Shown: positions 37,261-46,935 of the stretch, one piece after another
Position numbering within the stretch: the first letter of the stretch is position 1
How the letters are laid out: the number at the start of each line of letters is the position of its first letter
Source: Acetobacter conturbans
Lineage (GTDB): Bacteria; Pseudomonadota; Alphaproteobacteria; Acetobacterales; Acetobacteraceae
Reading direction: 5' to 3'
Length of the DNA: 64,000 bases
NCBI RefSeq assembly: GCF_011516755.1
Contig: NZ_WOSY01000011.1
Coordinates: 1 to 64,000, forward strand
Made by a program: the position numbers and the translations under genes
The notes under the pieces: generated by a model
Databases searched by the model: none
Seen by the model: the letters and a program-made list of their open reading frames with translations, nothing else
Told to the model about the DNA's origin: nothing

Positions 37261-37860
37261 ATGAGCAACTCTCTTCCTCCCGGCTGGGGAACCCCGGCAG
37301 AACCATCCGCACCCACAGACGGACGCATTCCGGATGGACGCGTGCTGGCTTACGCCGGCTTTTGGATTCGTGCGGCGGCGGCCATTCTGGATTTCACTCT
37401 TCTGAGCGTCACAAGCGTTCTGGTCGGCCTCTTCACGCTGCCGACGATCCGGCTGGAACAATGGCAGGGCGACACCCCCTCCTATCAGGTGGCCTTCCGC
37501 AGCACCGACTTCATGGCAGGTGGAACCATCCCCTGGCCGCACATTGATGTGCCGGATCATGGCTCTTATCTTTTAATCTTCCAGCTGGTCTATTTCATCG
37601 TGCTGGAAGCCTCCCCGCTCCGTGCAACGCTCGGAAAGCTGGTCCTCGGGCTGCGCGTGAGCGACATGCAGGGCAATTCCATCTCCCTTGTCCGTTCACT
37701 GGTGCGCACACTGGTCAAGATATTCATCTCTTTTCCGGTCGCTGGCATCGGCGTCCTGATGGTCGCTTTCACGCCACGCAAGCAGGGGCTGCATGACATG
37801 GTGGCCCGCACACTGGTCCTGCGGCGAGAGCGTGTGGTGCAGTTCGACAACACACCCTGA
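37261..37860 (+). CDS. RDD-family membrane protein
   Basis: 199 residues. After a Pro-rich cytoplasmic start, the RDD domain begins at YAGFWIRAAAAILDFTLLSV (Arg and Asp of the family name), with three to four membrane segments at about 38-60, 98-117 and 152-172. The KLVLGLRVSDMQGNSISLVRSLVR block and the C-terminal KQGLHDMVARTLVL are typical. RDD proteins are thought to be transporters or membrane modulators; some act as ion antiporters. No specific role is evident. The gene follows argJ closely and may be co-transcribed with it; a large MscS channel gene is 140 bases downstream. Confidence 0.88.
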   Translation: MSNSLPPGWGTPAEPSAPTDGRIPDGRVLAYAGFWIRAAAAILDFTLLSVTSVLVGLFTLPTIRLEQWQGDTPSYQVAFRSTDFMAGGTIPWPHIDVPDHGSYLLIFQLVYFIVLEASPLRATLGKLVLGLRVSDMQGNSISLVRSLVRTLVKIFISFPVAGIGVLMVAFTPRKQGLHDMVARTLVLRRERVVQFDNTP

Positions 37861-38000
37861 CCTGCAGCAAAAGCAATTCCCCCAAGGGGGAAACGTTTTA
37901 CAAACTCTAACAAGCGACCCTGATGCGCCCGGCTTCTCTTGATCCGGGACCGGAAGGCTCGTACCCGATACAAAAAGCCGCACATCAAAGGGAAGAAAGA

Positions 38001-40595
38001 ATGCAGCCGAGCAAAGCGGACCTTTGTTCAGGATTGAACAAAACCGGACAGTTTTCGCCCCGACGGCTTTCTCCTTCCCTTCTTCGCCTGACAACGCTGC
38101 TGTGGTTCGTGATGCTCGGTCTGTTCCCGACCCTGAGCGCACAGGCTGCACCTGCACCCGCCAGCAGCCCCTCAGCCACACTGTCGCCGAAAGAGGCACA
38201 GGAAGTTCTGAACGTGCTGAATGACCCGCAAAAGCGGGAAAATTTCACCCACACGCTCTCCCTCATGGCCAAGGGTGTGAATGCGACGGATGCAGCTGGC
38301 GCTCCTGCCGCGGCTGCCTCCCCGCCTACAGTCGTCTCACCTAATGCCGTGGTCCTGCACAGCGACCTGATATCGGGCGTATCGTCGCTGAAAGTAAATT
38401 TTCGCGGTTATATCAATAACTTCCTTGGCCTGTTTTCTGATCTGAAGACCGTTGGCACATGGTTCCAGAAAGAAATTTCCAGGCCTGACACCCGTGCCCT
38501 GCTTCTCGACGCCTTCTGGCGGGCGGGCCTCGTCATTGCCGTCGCGCTGATGGTGGAATGGGGCACCGTTCTGCTCCTTCGCAAGCCTTTGCACATGGTG
38601 ACAGACCGTGCCCGTAATCGTGAACGCGGGATGGACTCGACGCCTGACACCTCATCCAGTAACGCGGCCTCTCTCGGCAACGATGTTGCCGCAGATGAAG
38701 CCCGCAGGCAGGCAGACATTCAGGCCACGGTTATCGCTCAGGCAGACGGCGCCGGAAAAGACGAGATCGATACGCTTAAGACGCGGGCAGATGATCAGCG
38801 TCGGCAGATCGAAACGCTTCGCTTTATTGCCCGCGTTCCCTACTCGCTCGTTCATTTCGGCCTGAAGCTGATCCCCGTCGCCCTGTTTCTTGGCATTGCC
38901 TTTGCCGGCTCCGCACTGGCGACCGACACCACACAGGCCGAAACCGTTACGGAAACGCTGGCCGAAGCCTATGCGGTGGCGCGCCTGCTGTTCGTTCTCC
39001 TAGAATCGATGCTTGCTCCGCATTCACCGACCATCCGTCTCGTGCCTGTCTCAGACAGCACCGCCCGGATGCTCACCCGGTGGTGGAACGTGCTGGTGGC
39101 TGCCCCGTCGCTCGTCGTCTGCCTGTCTGTGCTGGGTGGTGAGTTCGATCTGTCCGACCGCGGCACGGAAGCCATGATCCGCGCCATCGTTCTGATCGAA
39201 CACATCATGATCGCGGTTTTCATCTGGCGACTGCGCCCGATCGTGGCCCAAACCGTCATCCCGAAGAAAGCGAAGGTCAAAAGCGGCTTCTGGTCCTTCA
39301 TTCTGACGCTGGCACAGGTCTGGTGGGTGCCCGCCCTGTTCCTCGACGCTGCCCTCTGGCTGGTCTGGGCCGCTCATCTGCGCGGGGGCTATGACTGGAT
39401 CCTCCGGACCACCCTGCTGACGGTTCTGATCATCGCCATCTCGCGCCTGCTGGCTGTCCTCGCCTACGGCTGGCAGGATCGCCTCTTCCGACTCGATCCG
39501 GTGCTGGTGCAGAAACACCCTGAAATGCAGCAGCGCGCCGATCGCTATTATCCGTTCGTGCGCGGCACGCTGACTGCCATCATCGCTTTCGTGAGTTTTA
39601 TCGGCCTGACGGAAGCATGGGGCATCAACAGCATCCATTTCTTCTTCTCAAGCCAGCCTGGTTCCCATCTTCTCAGCGCGGCCATCACGCTGGTCGTCGC
39701 CGTTTCCATTGCCGCCACGATCTGGGAAGTCGCGAATGCTCTCCTGAACCGGCAGATGGAAAAATTCGGCAAAACCGGTCAGGCAACACGGGCGACGCGT
39801 CTGAAGACAGTTCTCCCGATCATCCGGACGGTGCTGCTGGCGATCATCATCATCATCGTGCTGGTCACTTCCCTTTCACAGATCGGCATCAATGTCGCTC
39901 CGCTGCTCACCGGCGCAGGCATCATGGGCGCCGCCATCGCCTTTGGCTCACAGAGTCTCGTGAAGGATTTCATCACCGGCTTCTTCATGCTGGTGGAAGA
40001 CGCCATTCAGGTGGGAGACTGGGTAACGGCGGGCGGTGTCTCGGGCAATGTGGAGAACATCTCGATCCGCACGGTTCGTGTGCGCGCCTTCGACGGCGAT
40101 CTGCACATCATCCCGTTCTCGTCCGTGACCTCCATCGCGAACACTGCCCGCGACTGGAACCAGATCATCATCTACCAAACCGTCGATCTCAGCGAGGACA
40201 TCCCGCGCGTGACAAAAATCCTTGCCGATACGGTCAGCGAGATGCGGCAGGAAGACGCTTACAAGGCCATCATCTATTCGGGTTACAATGACCTTGGCGT
40301 GAACAGCACCACCGAAAACGGGTCCGTGATGATCGGCACGATCCGGACAGCCGCCATGATGAAATGGAAGGTGCAGCGCGAATTCTACAAACGCATCGCC
40401 AACCGTCTGGCCGATGCAGGCGTTAAATTCTACACGCCCACATCCTACACGGCCTCCGCGCCCGGGACACAGCTCAACATTGCTGCCTCCGGTCTGCCGA
40501 AGTCGAGCGGACCGGCCAATGAAGATACGCCGCCTCAGAACAAACCCACCACGGATGCCGGGAAAAAGCCGGGTGACACACATGACAAAACATGA
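38001..40595 (+). CDS. Large MscS-family mechanosensitive channel
   Basis: 864 residues from ATG 38001, placed by AAGGGAAGAA upstream. A signal peptide (cut near AQAAPA) and a periplasmic region of about 120 residues precede about ten membrane segments. The C-terminal MscS core has the pore helix GAGIMGAAIAFGSQSLVKDF, then FMLVEDAIQVGDWV, ISIRTVRVRAFDGDLHIIP in the beta domain, and a Pro/Lys-rich tail. A charged cytoplasmic loop (about 205-270) is rich in Asp, Ala and Arg. Such channels open on osmotic downshock. The stop codon overlaps the next gene, a 2-oxoglutarate dioxygenase, by 14 bases. Confidence 0.93.
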   Translation: MQPSKADLCSGLNKTGQFSPRRLSPSLLRLTTLLWFVMLGLFPTLSAQAAPAPASSPSATLSPKEAQEVLNVLNDPQKRENFTHTLSLMAKGVNATDAAGAPAAAASPPTVVSPNAVVLHSDLISGVSSLKVNFRGYINNFLGLFSDLKTVGTWFQKEISRPDTRALLLDAFWRAGLVIAVALMVEWGTVLLLRKPLHMVTDRARNRERGMDSTPDTSSSNAASLGNDVAADEARRQADIQATVIAQADGAGKDEIDTLKTRADDQRRQIETLRFIARVPYSLVHFGLKLIPVALFLGIAFAGSALATDTTQAETVTETLAEAYAVARLLFVLLESMLAPHSPTIRLVPVSDSTARMLTRWWNVLVAAPSLVVCLSVLGGEFDLSDRGTEAMIRAIVLIEHIMIAVFIWRLRPIVAQTVIPKKAKVKSGFWSFILTLAQVWWVPALFLDAALWLVWAAHLRGGYDWILRTTLLTVLIIAISRLLAVLAYGWQDRLFRLDPVLVQKHPEMQQRADRYYPFVRGTLTAIIAFVSFIGLTEAWGINSIHFFFSSQPGSHLLSAAITLVVAVSIAATIWEVANALLNRQMEKFGKTGQATRATRLKTVLPIIRTVLLAIIIIIVLVTSLSQIGINVAPLLTGAGIMGAAIAFGSQSLVKDFITGFFMLVEDAIQVGDWVTAGGVSGNVENISIRTVRVRAFDGDLHIIPFSSVTSIANTARDWNQIIIYQTVDLSEDIPRVTKILADTVSEMRQEDAYKAIIYSGYNDLGVNSTTENGSVMIGTIRTAAMMKWKVQREFYKRIANRLADAGVKFYTPTSYTASAPGTQLNIAASGLPKSSGPANEDTPPQNKPTTDAGKKPGDTHDKT

Positions 40596-41328
40596 TTCGG
40601 AAGCGTCCTCCACTATTCTGGAGAAGATCGAACGTCAGACACGCGAAGCTCACTTCGCCCGCATTTCACACTCCGAAATGAACCCCCTCCTGACATCTTT
40701 CGGGATGTCGGACTGGGATGGATTTGCCGAAAGCTGGGAACGTCTTGGCGTTGATCTCTACATGGCGGACGGGGGCCGGTATCGCCGACGCCGTTACGCG
40801 ACATTTGCGCTCTGCGCCAATGGTATCCGCCGCAAGAAGCATCAGCCGCATTACCAGAGCCGGGACTACAATGCCCTGAATGGCGGCGTCGAGCGATGGT
40901 TCGATCCGATCGAGAACAGCATCGGAGATCACCCCGTTCTGAAAGCCGTTCTCTCACTGACCCAACGGGCGGCGACAGACCTGACCTCTCCTGCGGAGCG
41001 ACCCGAAACATGGCACGCGGAAGTGCATCAGTTTCGGATCGAGGCGGGAAAGGACCAGACCGGCCAGCCGACACCGGAAGGCTTGCATCGCGATGGGGTG
41101 GACTGGGTGCTGGTGCTGATGGTGCATCGGGAAAACGTGGATAGTGGTGAAACCACCATTCACGATCTTCAGGGCAAGGAACTGGGAAGTTTCACCCTGT
41201 CGTCACCGATGGACGCGGCCTTCGTCAATGATAATCTGGTTTATCATGGCGTCACCCCGATCCATCCCGTGAATCCTGACCTGCCAGCCTTCCGGGATGT
41301 TCTCGTCGTCACGCTTCGCCCCCAGTAA
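40582..41328 (+). CDS. 2-oxoglutarate/Fe(II) dioxygenase family protein
   Basis: 248 residues from ATG 40582, inside the end of the MscS gene. It resembles the 2OG-Fe_Oxy_2 (BsmA / isoleucine-4-hydroxylase-like) family. The iron triad is probably His169 and Asp171 in LHRDGVDWVLVLMVHR, and His222 in VYHGVTPIHP, with Arg238 for 2-oxoglutarate. RRRRYATFALCANG and WHAEVHQFRIEA are family segments. Members hydroxylate free amino acids or are linked to biofilm and stress phenotypes. The substrate here is unknown. Coupling to an osmotic channel may mean co-regulation under osmotic stress. Confidence 0.88.
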   Translation: MTKHDSEASSTILEKIERQTREAHFARISHSEMNPLLTSFGMSDWDGFAESWERLGVDLYMADGGRYRRRRYATFALCANGIRRKKHQPHYQSRDYNALNGGVERWFDPIENSIGDHPVLKAVLSLTQRAATDLTSPAERPETWHAEVHQFRIEAGKDQTGQPTPEGLHRDGVDWVLVLMVHRENVDSGETTIHDLQGKELGSFTLSSPMDAAFVNDNLVYHGVTPIHPVNPDLPAFRDVLVVTLRPQ

Positions 41329-41354
41329 TGGAGGCGTTCAGCGGACAGGGATGA

Positions 41355-41660
41355 TCAGTACGGCCATGCCCCGGAATAGTGCGCGGCATGCCAGCCTGCG
41401 GCTGAGAGCAGCGCGACGAACAGCATGGCACCCACCATCTGGAACAGTTCCTTGAAACTCGCCTGATCCATGTAATCATCCGACGCTGCTTTTGCAGGCG
41501 CGGCTGGCGCGACTGAAGCCGCAGCAGGACTGGGAGTAACGGGGATTACATGTTGCGGAGTGTCCTGCTCAGGAACCGTTTCCCCTGCTGTCGCCTGCGG
41601 CTGCGCCACCGGAACGGCTTCATGCTCGGCTGGCTGATAATCGTGCGTCGGTTCGTCCAT
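41355..41660 (-). CDS. Small membrane protein with Pro/Ala-rich linker
   Basis: 101 residues from ATG 41660, preceded by GGAGAAAAAG; a longer frame to 41750 has no such site. An acidic, His- and Gln-containing N-terminal part and an Ala/Pro-rich linker lead to one C-terminal membrane helix (about 76-93, MVGAMLFVALLSAAGW) and a short tail. No domain is recognised. It is convergent with the dioxygenase and divergent from the TonB-dependent receptor, and could be transcribed from the shared upstream region. Confidence 0.55.
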   Translation of the reverse strand: MDEPTHDYQPAEHEAVPVAQPQATAGETVPEQDTPQHVIPVTPSPAAASVAPAAPAKAASDDYMDQASFKELFQMVGAMLFVALLSAAGWHAAHYSGAWPY

Positions 41661-41909
41661 CTTTTTCTCCACGCCTGACCCTAACACAGCCCTTCCGTTT
41701 TGGCTTCCCCTTAGCCTTTTCCCGCAGGCGTCTAAAAATGTATTCTCCATCCTGCTGCAAGAACTTTAACCGGACCGTAATAATCCCGTCCCCATAGTGG
41801 CACCTGTAAATGTTGCCGGATGGGTACCCCGTTGCTTTTCCCTTTTGTTCAGAGACGACTCACTCTGGGAGCCTCCATTGCTTTTCCTCGCGGTCGTCCC
41901 GGCAGGAAG

Positions 41910-43895
41910 ATGCGGTGGCTGACTGCCTGCGCCCTGATCTCCGGAGCCCATCAGGCTCACGCGCAGAGTCTCGACTACAATGCGTTCGAACAGCTTTTCG
42001 GCGAACCGGTCACGACATCCGCAACAGGCAAGCCTCAGCGGGCAAGCGAACTGTCCAGTGATACCCAGATCATTACAGCAGAGCAGATCGAGAGTTCAGG
42101 CGCGCAAACCCTTCCCGAAGTGCTCCGTATGGTGCCCGGTCTTGATGTGCGCCAGTATTCCATGCTCGGAGCAAATGTCTCAGTGCGGGGCAATGACGCT
42201 GCGGGTGGTTCACGAACGCTGGTGCTGCTCGATGGCCGCCAGGTCTATGCTGAGGGATACAACTATACGGAATGGGGAGTCATTCCGGTCTCCCTCCGTG
42301 ACATCCGACAGATCGAAGTGGTTCGCGGCCCCAACTCCGCTCTTTATGGCTTCAATGCCTCGGGCGGCGTCATCAATATCGTCACGCGGGACCCTCTGCA
42401 CGAAAACAAAAGCTATGTGCATGTGGGTGGCGGTAGTCTCGATGGATTCAATGGAGAATTCGTCGCATCCCATAAATTCGCCAATGCATTCGCAGCCAAG
42501 CTCTCCCTCAATGGTCTGCGGTCGAGTGAATATGCTCAGCGCTCCTGGCCAAACATAAAGAGTCAGACCTCTACGCTAAACGCCGCCCTAGAATTACGCG
42601 GACAATTATCCCCGCGCGTGGAGTGGAGCCTGACAGGAACGATTGATCAGGAAAGAGGCCCCTTCTGGCTGGATGTCGGAACGTATGTGAACTCCCGTCC
42701 CTTCACGAAAAGCATGGAGGGCAAGATCACAGCAGATACCAGTTGGGGGCTGATAGAATTCAAATCCTATCAGAACTCCTTCAACAACAGTATTTCGAGT
42801 GATATTTCCGCTCTCGGGGGCGTTTTCCCCATCGCTTTCAGCTATAATTTGGAAACAACTGTCTCGCAGCTTTCCGATACGATAACACTGAACAGTCAGA
42901 ACGACCTGCGGCTGGGGGTCGAATACCGTTATTCCAGCCTGAGCGATCATCAGGCAGGTGTCAAACTTGCCAGTGGTTACGACATGCTGGCCGCAGGTTC
43001 CGCGACGTGGGACTACCGTATCCTTCCCAAGCTCACGCTCACAAATGCAGTGCGGGTGGACGCCCTGTACGTCCCCTCTTTTCCCAGCCTCAGCATGCCG
43101 GAACTCCCTTTATCGGCACCCAAGCATTACCTCGAACCCAGCTTCAACAGCCGCATCCGCTATGACGCTGGCAAACTGGGTGTCTTCGGCCTGAATGCTG
43201 CACGCGGCATTCAGTTGCCCGCGCTCTTTGATTTTGGCGCAACGACAGTCTTCGGACCCGCCATAGCGATCAATAATCCCTCGCTCGTTCCTTCAACCAC
43301 CATTAACGTCGGCTTGAATTATTCAAGAAAAATCGAGCCTATCAATGCCAACATCTCTGTGGCTCTGTTCGCTCAGCGGACACACAACATGCTCGGAACG
43401 CCATTTGCCTCGAACTACACGTTCACCCCTCCCGCAACACTGACCATGCTACCGCAGAACTACAATCGCGTGGACGACGCCGGCGGAGAAATCCGCGTTG
43501 ATGGCAAAACAAACTTCGGACTCGCCTGGGATCTTGCGTATGCAATGGCAGCCGTGAGAGACACCAATCAGGCTTCAATGGTCAATTTCCAGCGCCAGAC
43601 TCCCGTCAACAGTGTGATCGGAGGATTTGCCTACAAGCTCGGACAGGTCGAATTGAGCGCTCATGCCCGCTGGCAGTCGCATTATCAGGATGTCTCGGCG
43701 GACTTTTCCACCTTTCGGCTCAATAACATTGAGATCAAGGATTTCGTCACGCTCAATGCCCGCGTGGGATGGCAGTTCGACAAACATTTCCTGCTGTCGC
43801 TGAGTGGTGACCAGCTCGGCGCCTCAGCGCTTCAGGAAACATCCGGAATACACATCCAGCGACGACTGATCGGTGGCCTTACCGCCCGCTTCTGA
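41910..43895 (+). CDS. TonB-dependent outer-membrane receptor
   Basis: 661 residues from ATG 41910, where GGCAGGAAG precedes a short signal peptide (MRWLTACALISGAHQAHA); ATG 41820 is an alternative. The plug domain (about 20-155) shows TDTQIITAEQIESSGAQTL-like order in SDTQIITAEQIESSG, LPEVLRMVPGLDVRQ, NVSVRGNDAAGGSRTLVLLD and VVRGPNSALYGFNASGGVIN. The rest is a 22-strand barrel ending in Phe. There is no N-terminal signalling domain. The order resembles vitamin B12, siderophore or sugar receptors, but the ligand is not deducible. An NCS1 permease gene follows on the same strand after about 250 bases. Confidence 0.92.
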   Translation: MRWLTACALISGAHQAHAQSLDYNAFEQLFGEPVTTSATGKPQRASELSSDTQIITAEQIESSGAQTLPEVLRMVPGLDVRQYSMLGANVSVRGNDAAGGSRTLVLLDGRQVYAEGYNYTEWGVIPVSLRDIRQIEVVRGPNSALYGFNASGGVINIVTRDPLHENKSYVHVGGGSLDGFNGEFVASHKFANAFAAKLSLNGLRSSEYAQRSWPNIKSQTSTLNAALELRGQLSPRVEWSLTGTIDQERGPFWLDVGTYVNSRPFTKSMEGKITADTSWGLIEFKSYQNSFNNSISSDISALGGVFPIAFSYNLETTVSQLSDTITLNSQNDLRLGVEYRYSSLSDHQAGVKLASGYDMLAAGSATWDYRILPKLTLTNAVRVDALYVPSFPSLSMPELPLSAPKHYLEPSFNSRIRYDAGKLGVFGLNAARGIQLPALFDFGATTVFGPAIAINNPSLVPSTTINVGLNYSRKIEPINANISVALFAQRTHNMLGTPFASNYTFTPPATLTMLPQNYNRVDDAGGEIRVDGKTNFGLAWDLAYAMAAVRDTNQASMVNFQRQTPVNSVIGGFAYKLGQVELSAHARWQSHYQDVSADFSTFRLNNIEIKDFVTLNARVGWQFDKHFLLSLSGDQLGASALQETSGIHIQRRLIGGLTARF

Positions 43896-44147
43896 TCGCG
43901 TTCAAACGGTTGGGGTGCACCAAAAGCCCCGCTCCACACACTGCCACAACGATATTTGAATATTGAAGCTGCCTTTGCGGCTGGTCATACGCGCCTCATA
44001 TCGTTACGATTATCAATCATTTTGATCGTGGACAGTGATGCACGCCATGCACCTTCATCCTTTTCCTGCTGCATGACGCTTTCACCAGACTTTGAGCCCT
44101 GGACGCGAAACCCTCTTGCCGCATCCTGATCCCCCCTCAGGCAGAAA

Positions 44148-45668
44148 GTGAACGTCATGCCCAGCCTGCATACGACGGCCTCCGAAGTGCAGACGAAATC
44201 CTCTGGCCTTGCCGGGATCGAAACGCGCTCCATCGATTATGTGCCCGAGAATGAGCGGCATGGGCGCGTGGCGGATCAGGGGCCTTTCTGGTTTCTGGGG
44301 AATTTCCAGTTCTTCACGATTGCCATCGGTTTTGTCGGACCGAGCATGGGGCTTTCGCTCGGCTACACAGCCGTTGCCGCCATTATCGGCATCCTGTTCG
44401 GCACATTGTTCATGGCGTTTCACGCCTCCCAGGGTGCGGAACTGGGCCTGCCCCAAATGATCCAGTCCCGCGCGCAGTTCGGTTATCGCGGCGTGACCCT
44501 CGTGCTCATCGGGACTCTTGTCACCTTCATCGGCTTCAATGTGGTGGACACCGTCCTGCTCGCTGCCGGGTTGAATGGCATCTTTGGCTGGAACATTACG
44601 CTCATCACACTCGTCATTGCCGTCATCTCGGCGCTGTTCGCCATCTACGGACATGACTGCCTGCACACGATCTTCAAAATCTGCTTCTATATTTCCCTGC
44701 CGCTCTACATCATCCTGACCGGCGCCATCCTGACCGGTCACGCCGGTGGCAGTAGCCCGACCATCATCGGTTTCAGCTGGGTCGCCTTCGTCGGCCAGAT
44801 CGCTGCGAGCGCCAGCTACAACATCACATATGCACCTTACGTGTCGGATTATTCGCGCTACCTGCCACGTAATACACGCCCCATTTCCATCATCATGGCC
44901 GTGATGGTTGGCGCCTCCTCCTCCGCGATCTGGCTGATCATTCTCGGCGCATGGCTCGCAACCCGCCTCGGTGCCTCCGACGGCCTCGTGGCACTGCATG
45001 CGGCTGGCAATGCAGTCTTTCCGGGTTTTGGTTCGGTTGTTGCCCTCGCATCCGTCATCGCGCTGGTCGCAACAATGGGCCTCAACGCCTACAGCTGCAT
45101 GCTGACCATCCTCACCGGCATCGACTCTTTCCGCCCGCTCAACCCGACCCGCAAGGCGCGCATCCTCACCATCATCGGCATTGCAGCGCTATGGACAGGG
45201 GTATCCCTGCAATGCCCCTCAGATGCCATCGGGCTGCTGTTCGCCACACTGACCGTGATGCTTTACCTGCTGGTCCCATGGACCGCCGTCAATCTGGTCG
45301 ATTACTTCCTTGTCCGTAAAGGACATTATGCCATCACCAATCTTTTTATGCCGGGAGGTGGTATTTACGGCATGTGGCAGCCGCGCGGGCTGCTGGCCTA
45401 TGCGATTGGTTTCCTCAGCACCATCCCGTTTGCCGTGCTACCCGGCATCTACACCGGCCCCATTGCGCACATGCTGGGAGATGTCGATGTCGGGTGGCTG
45501 GTAGGGCTGGTTGTCTCGGGCGGCGTCTATGCCCTGCTCAGCCGCTCGCTCGACCTGAAAGCCGAAGAAACAGCCATTACCCTCAGTGAGGCCGATCTGA
45601 AGACCATGCACGGGACAGCACCCGGGGAAGCGACTGCCGTCCCGGCGATGGACGATGTCTGGAAATGA
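44148..45668 (+). CDS. NCS1-family permease (cytosine/purine/allantoin type)
   Basis: 506 residues with about 12 membrane segments. The start is GTG 44148 (CAGG six bases upstream) or ATG 44157. Cytoplasmic residues IETRSIDYVPENERHGRVADQ precede the first helix, which contains the NCS1 block FWFLGNFQFFTIAIGFVGPSM in pieces. Other marks are QMIQSRAQFGYRG, NITYAPYVSDYSRYLP and the VNLVDYFLVRKGHYAI region. NCS1 carriers use proton or sodium gradients to import nucleobases, hydantoins, allantoin or thiamine-like compounds. No catabolic enzyme for these lies adjacent. A terminator follows. Confidence 0.9.
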   Translation: MNVMPSLHTTASEVQTKSSGLAGIETRSIDYVPENERHGRVADQGPFWFLGNFQFFTIAIGFVGPSMGLSLGYTAVAAIIGILFGTLFMAFHASQGAELGLPQMIQSRAQFGYRGVTLVLIGTLVTFIGFNVVDTVLLAAGLNGIFGWNITLITLVIAVISALFAIYGHDCLHTIFKICFYISLPLYIILTGAILTGHAGGSSPTIIGFSWVAFVGQIAASASYNITYAPYVSDYSRYLPRNTRPISIIMAVMVGASSSAIWLIILGAWLATRLGASDGLVALHAAGNAVFPGFGSVVALASVIALVATMGLNAYSCMLTILTGIDSFRPLNPTRKARILTIIGIAALWTGVSLQCPSDAIGLLFATLTVMLYLLVPWTAVNLVDYFLVRKGHYAITNLFMPGGGIYGMWQPRGLLAYAIGFLSTIPFAVLPGIYTGPIAHMLGDVDVGWLVGLVVSGGVYALLSRSLDLKAEETAITLSEADLKTMHGTAPGEATAVPAMDDVWK

Positions 45669-45677
45669 AAAATCCTG

Positions 45678-45706
45678 AAGGAGCATCGCACTGCACGATG
45701 CTCCTT
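45678..45706 (+). terminator. Intrinsic terminator between convergent genes
   Basis: A perfect 11-base stem AAGGAGCATCG / CGATGCTCCTT with a 7-base loop lies ten bases past the permease stop and nine before the end of the GIY-YIG gene. The short T-run makes it a moderate terminator that may serve both directions. Confidence 0.8.
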
Positions 45707-45714
45707 TGGCCGTA

Positions 45715-46671
45715 TCATCCATGCCCACCGGCGCCGGATAATTGCGCGGCCTGCCAGTCCGCATATGTCACGTCCTCGTCTTCTTCCAGCTTCCATGCCG
45801 ACGGACCATTGGTGGAGTGACCAAACACCACGGAAGCGGCGGCACTTGGGCTGTGAAAAGCATAGTCCCGCGTAAAAACGCAGAGGGGACCTTGAGGAAC
45901 CAGCACCCCTGAACGACGAAGTTCTTCATAAAGCAGCTTGTAATTGCCGCCTTTCCCATCTTCGTTCAGCCACCGGTCACTGGCCTCGGAGCCCGCCTCG
46001 ACAATGAATTCTCCGTCATGAAGAACAGCGCGCGCTAACAGTGCGCGGCGAGTTTTTCTAGCCAGAAAATGTATCCCGTCCGATGCTGCCACAGCAGGTT
46101 CGGCCGGACTGTTTCCTGCCGCCGGAGCGGGAATGGACCGGGTTGAGCCTGCCGGACGGCTGCGCTGGATGAACATGTCAACACGCACGGCAGGCAGCAC
46201 AACCATGAGATTGGCAAGGAAGGCTTCCATCTTGGCAATGTCCGCTTCCGTGAGGGAGGGCAGAGGCGGACTGGTGCCATTCTGCAGCAGCGTATGGCCA
46301 ACCTCCCGCGCCATGCCGATCAGGCGTGCTTCCAGATAGCGCACATGCGCTTTGTTCAGCCGGTTGCCTGTAGCGGACACCATCACCGCAGTTTCCCACC
46401 ACTCCTTATCCTCTGACCGGGCATGAGTGCGGAGACGGCTGCTGAGCTCCTCAGCTTCGCCGATATAAGCCGCATTCTCCCCTTCTTTTTCACCCAGCAG
46501 GAGATAGACTCCCGAACACGCCGTTTCACGACGGCTCAGAGCTTCAGCAAGCCGTATACGCGGTGCAACAAGGACATGCCCAGTCCAGTTGAACAACTCG
46601 GCGGTGATCATCCCGTCCGGACGACCGTCAATATAGAAAAGTTCGAGAGAACGCCCACTGGCTTCGGTCAT
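45715..46671 (-). CDS. GIY-YIG nuclease domain protein with DUF4357
   Basis: 318 residues. A GIY-YIG domain lies at about 52-135, with SGVYLLL (GVY at 54-56), AYIGEAEELSSRL (YIG at 69-71), WWETAVMVSA, and a helix with YLEARLI bearing the metal-binding Glu. After a Pro/Ala linker comes a C-terminal DUF4357 domain (about 245-305), with SGVLVPQG, the FTRDYAFHSPSAAASVVFG core and TNGPSAWKLEEDED. The pairing is known in bacteria but its DNA or RNA target is not. It stands alone between convergent and divergent housekeeping neighbours. There is no methylase or helicase partner. Confidence 0.88.
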   Translation of the reverse strand: MTEASGRSLELFYIDGRPDGMITAELFNWTGHVLVAPRIRLAEALSRRETACSGVYLLLGEKEGENAAYIGEAEELSSRLRTHARSEDKEWWETAVMVSATGNRLNKAHVRYLEARLIGMAREVGHTLLQNGTSPPLPSLTEADIAKMEAFLANLMVVLPAVRVDMFIQRSRPAGSTRSIPAPAAGNSPAEPAVAASDGIHFLARKTRRALLARAVLHDGEFIVEAGSEASDRWLNEDGKGGNYKLLYEELRRSGVLVPQGPLCVFTRDYAFHSPSAAASVVFGHSTNGPSAWKLEEDEDVTYADWQAAQLSGAGGHG

Positions 46672-46935
46672 ATGACTGACTCCGATAAAGGATCTTGCAG
46701 ACAGCTTCTCCAGAAGAAGCGGCCCTTCATCAAAAGCTGTCAGTTTTCAACATTCCTTTAAAATCCGAAACAGTTTCTCACAGGGCAGCCATGTTCCTTC
46801 CCTCATCACGGCTCCTCAGAGACATGCGTCCCACCTTTCTCATATCGGCTGCGTCAATAACCGGGTGTCCGAACGGGCTGCATGCGACTACGCTCCGCTT
46901 CTTTCCCTGAGACGTTTCCCGAACAGGAGTTGATC

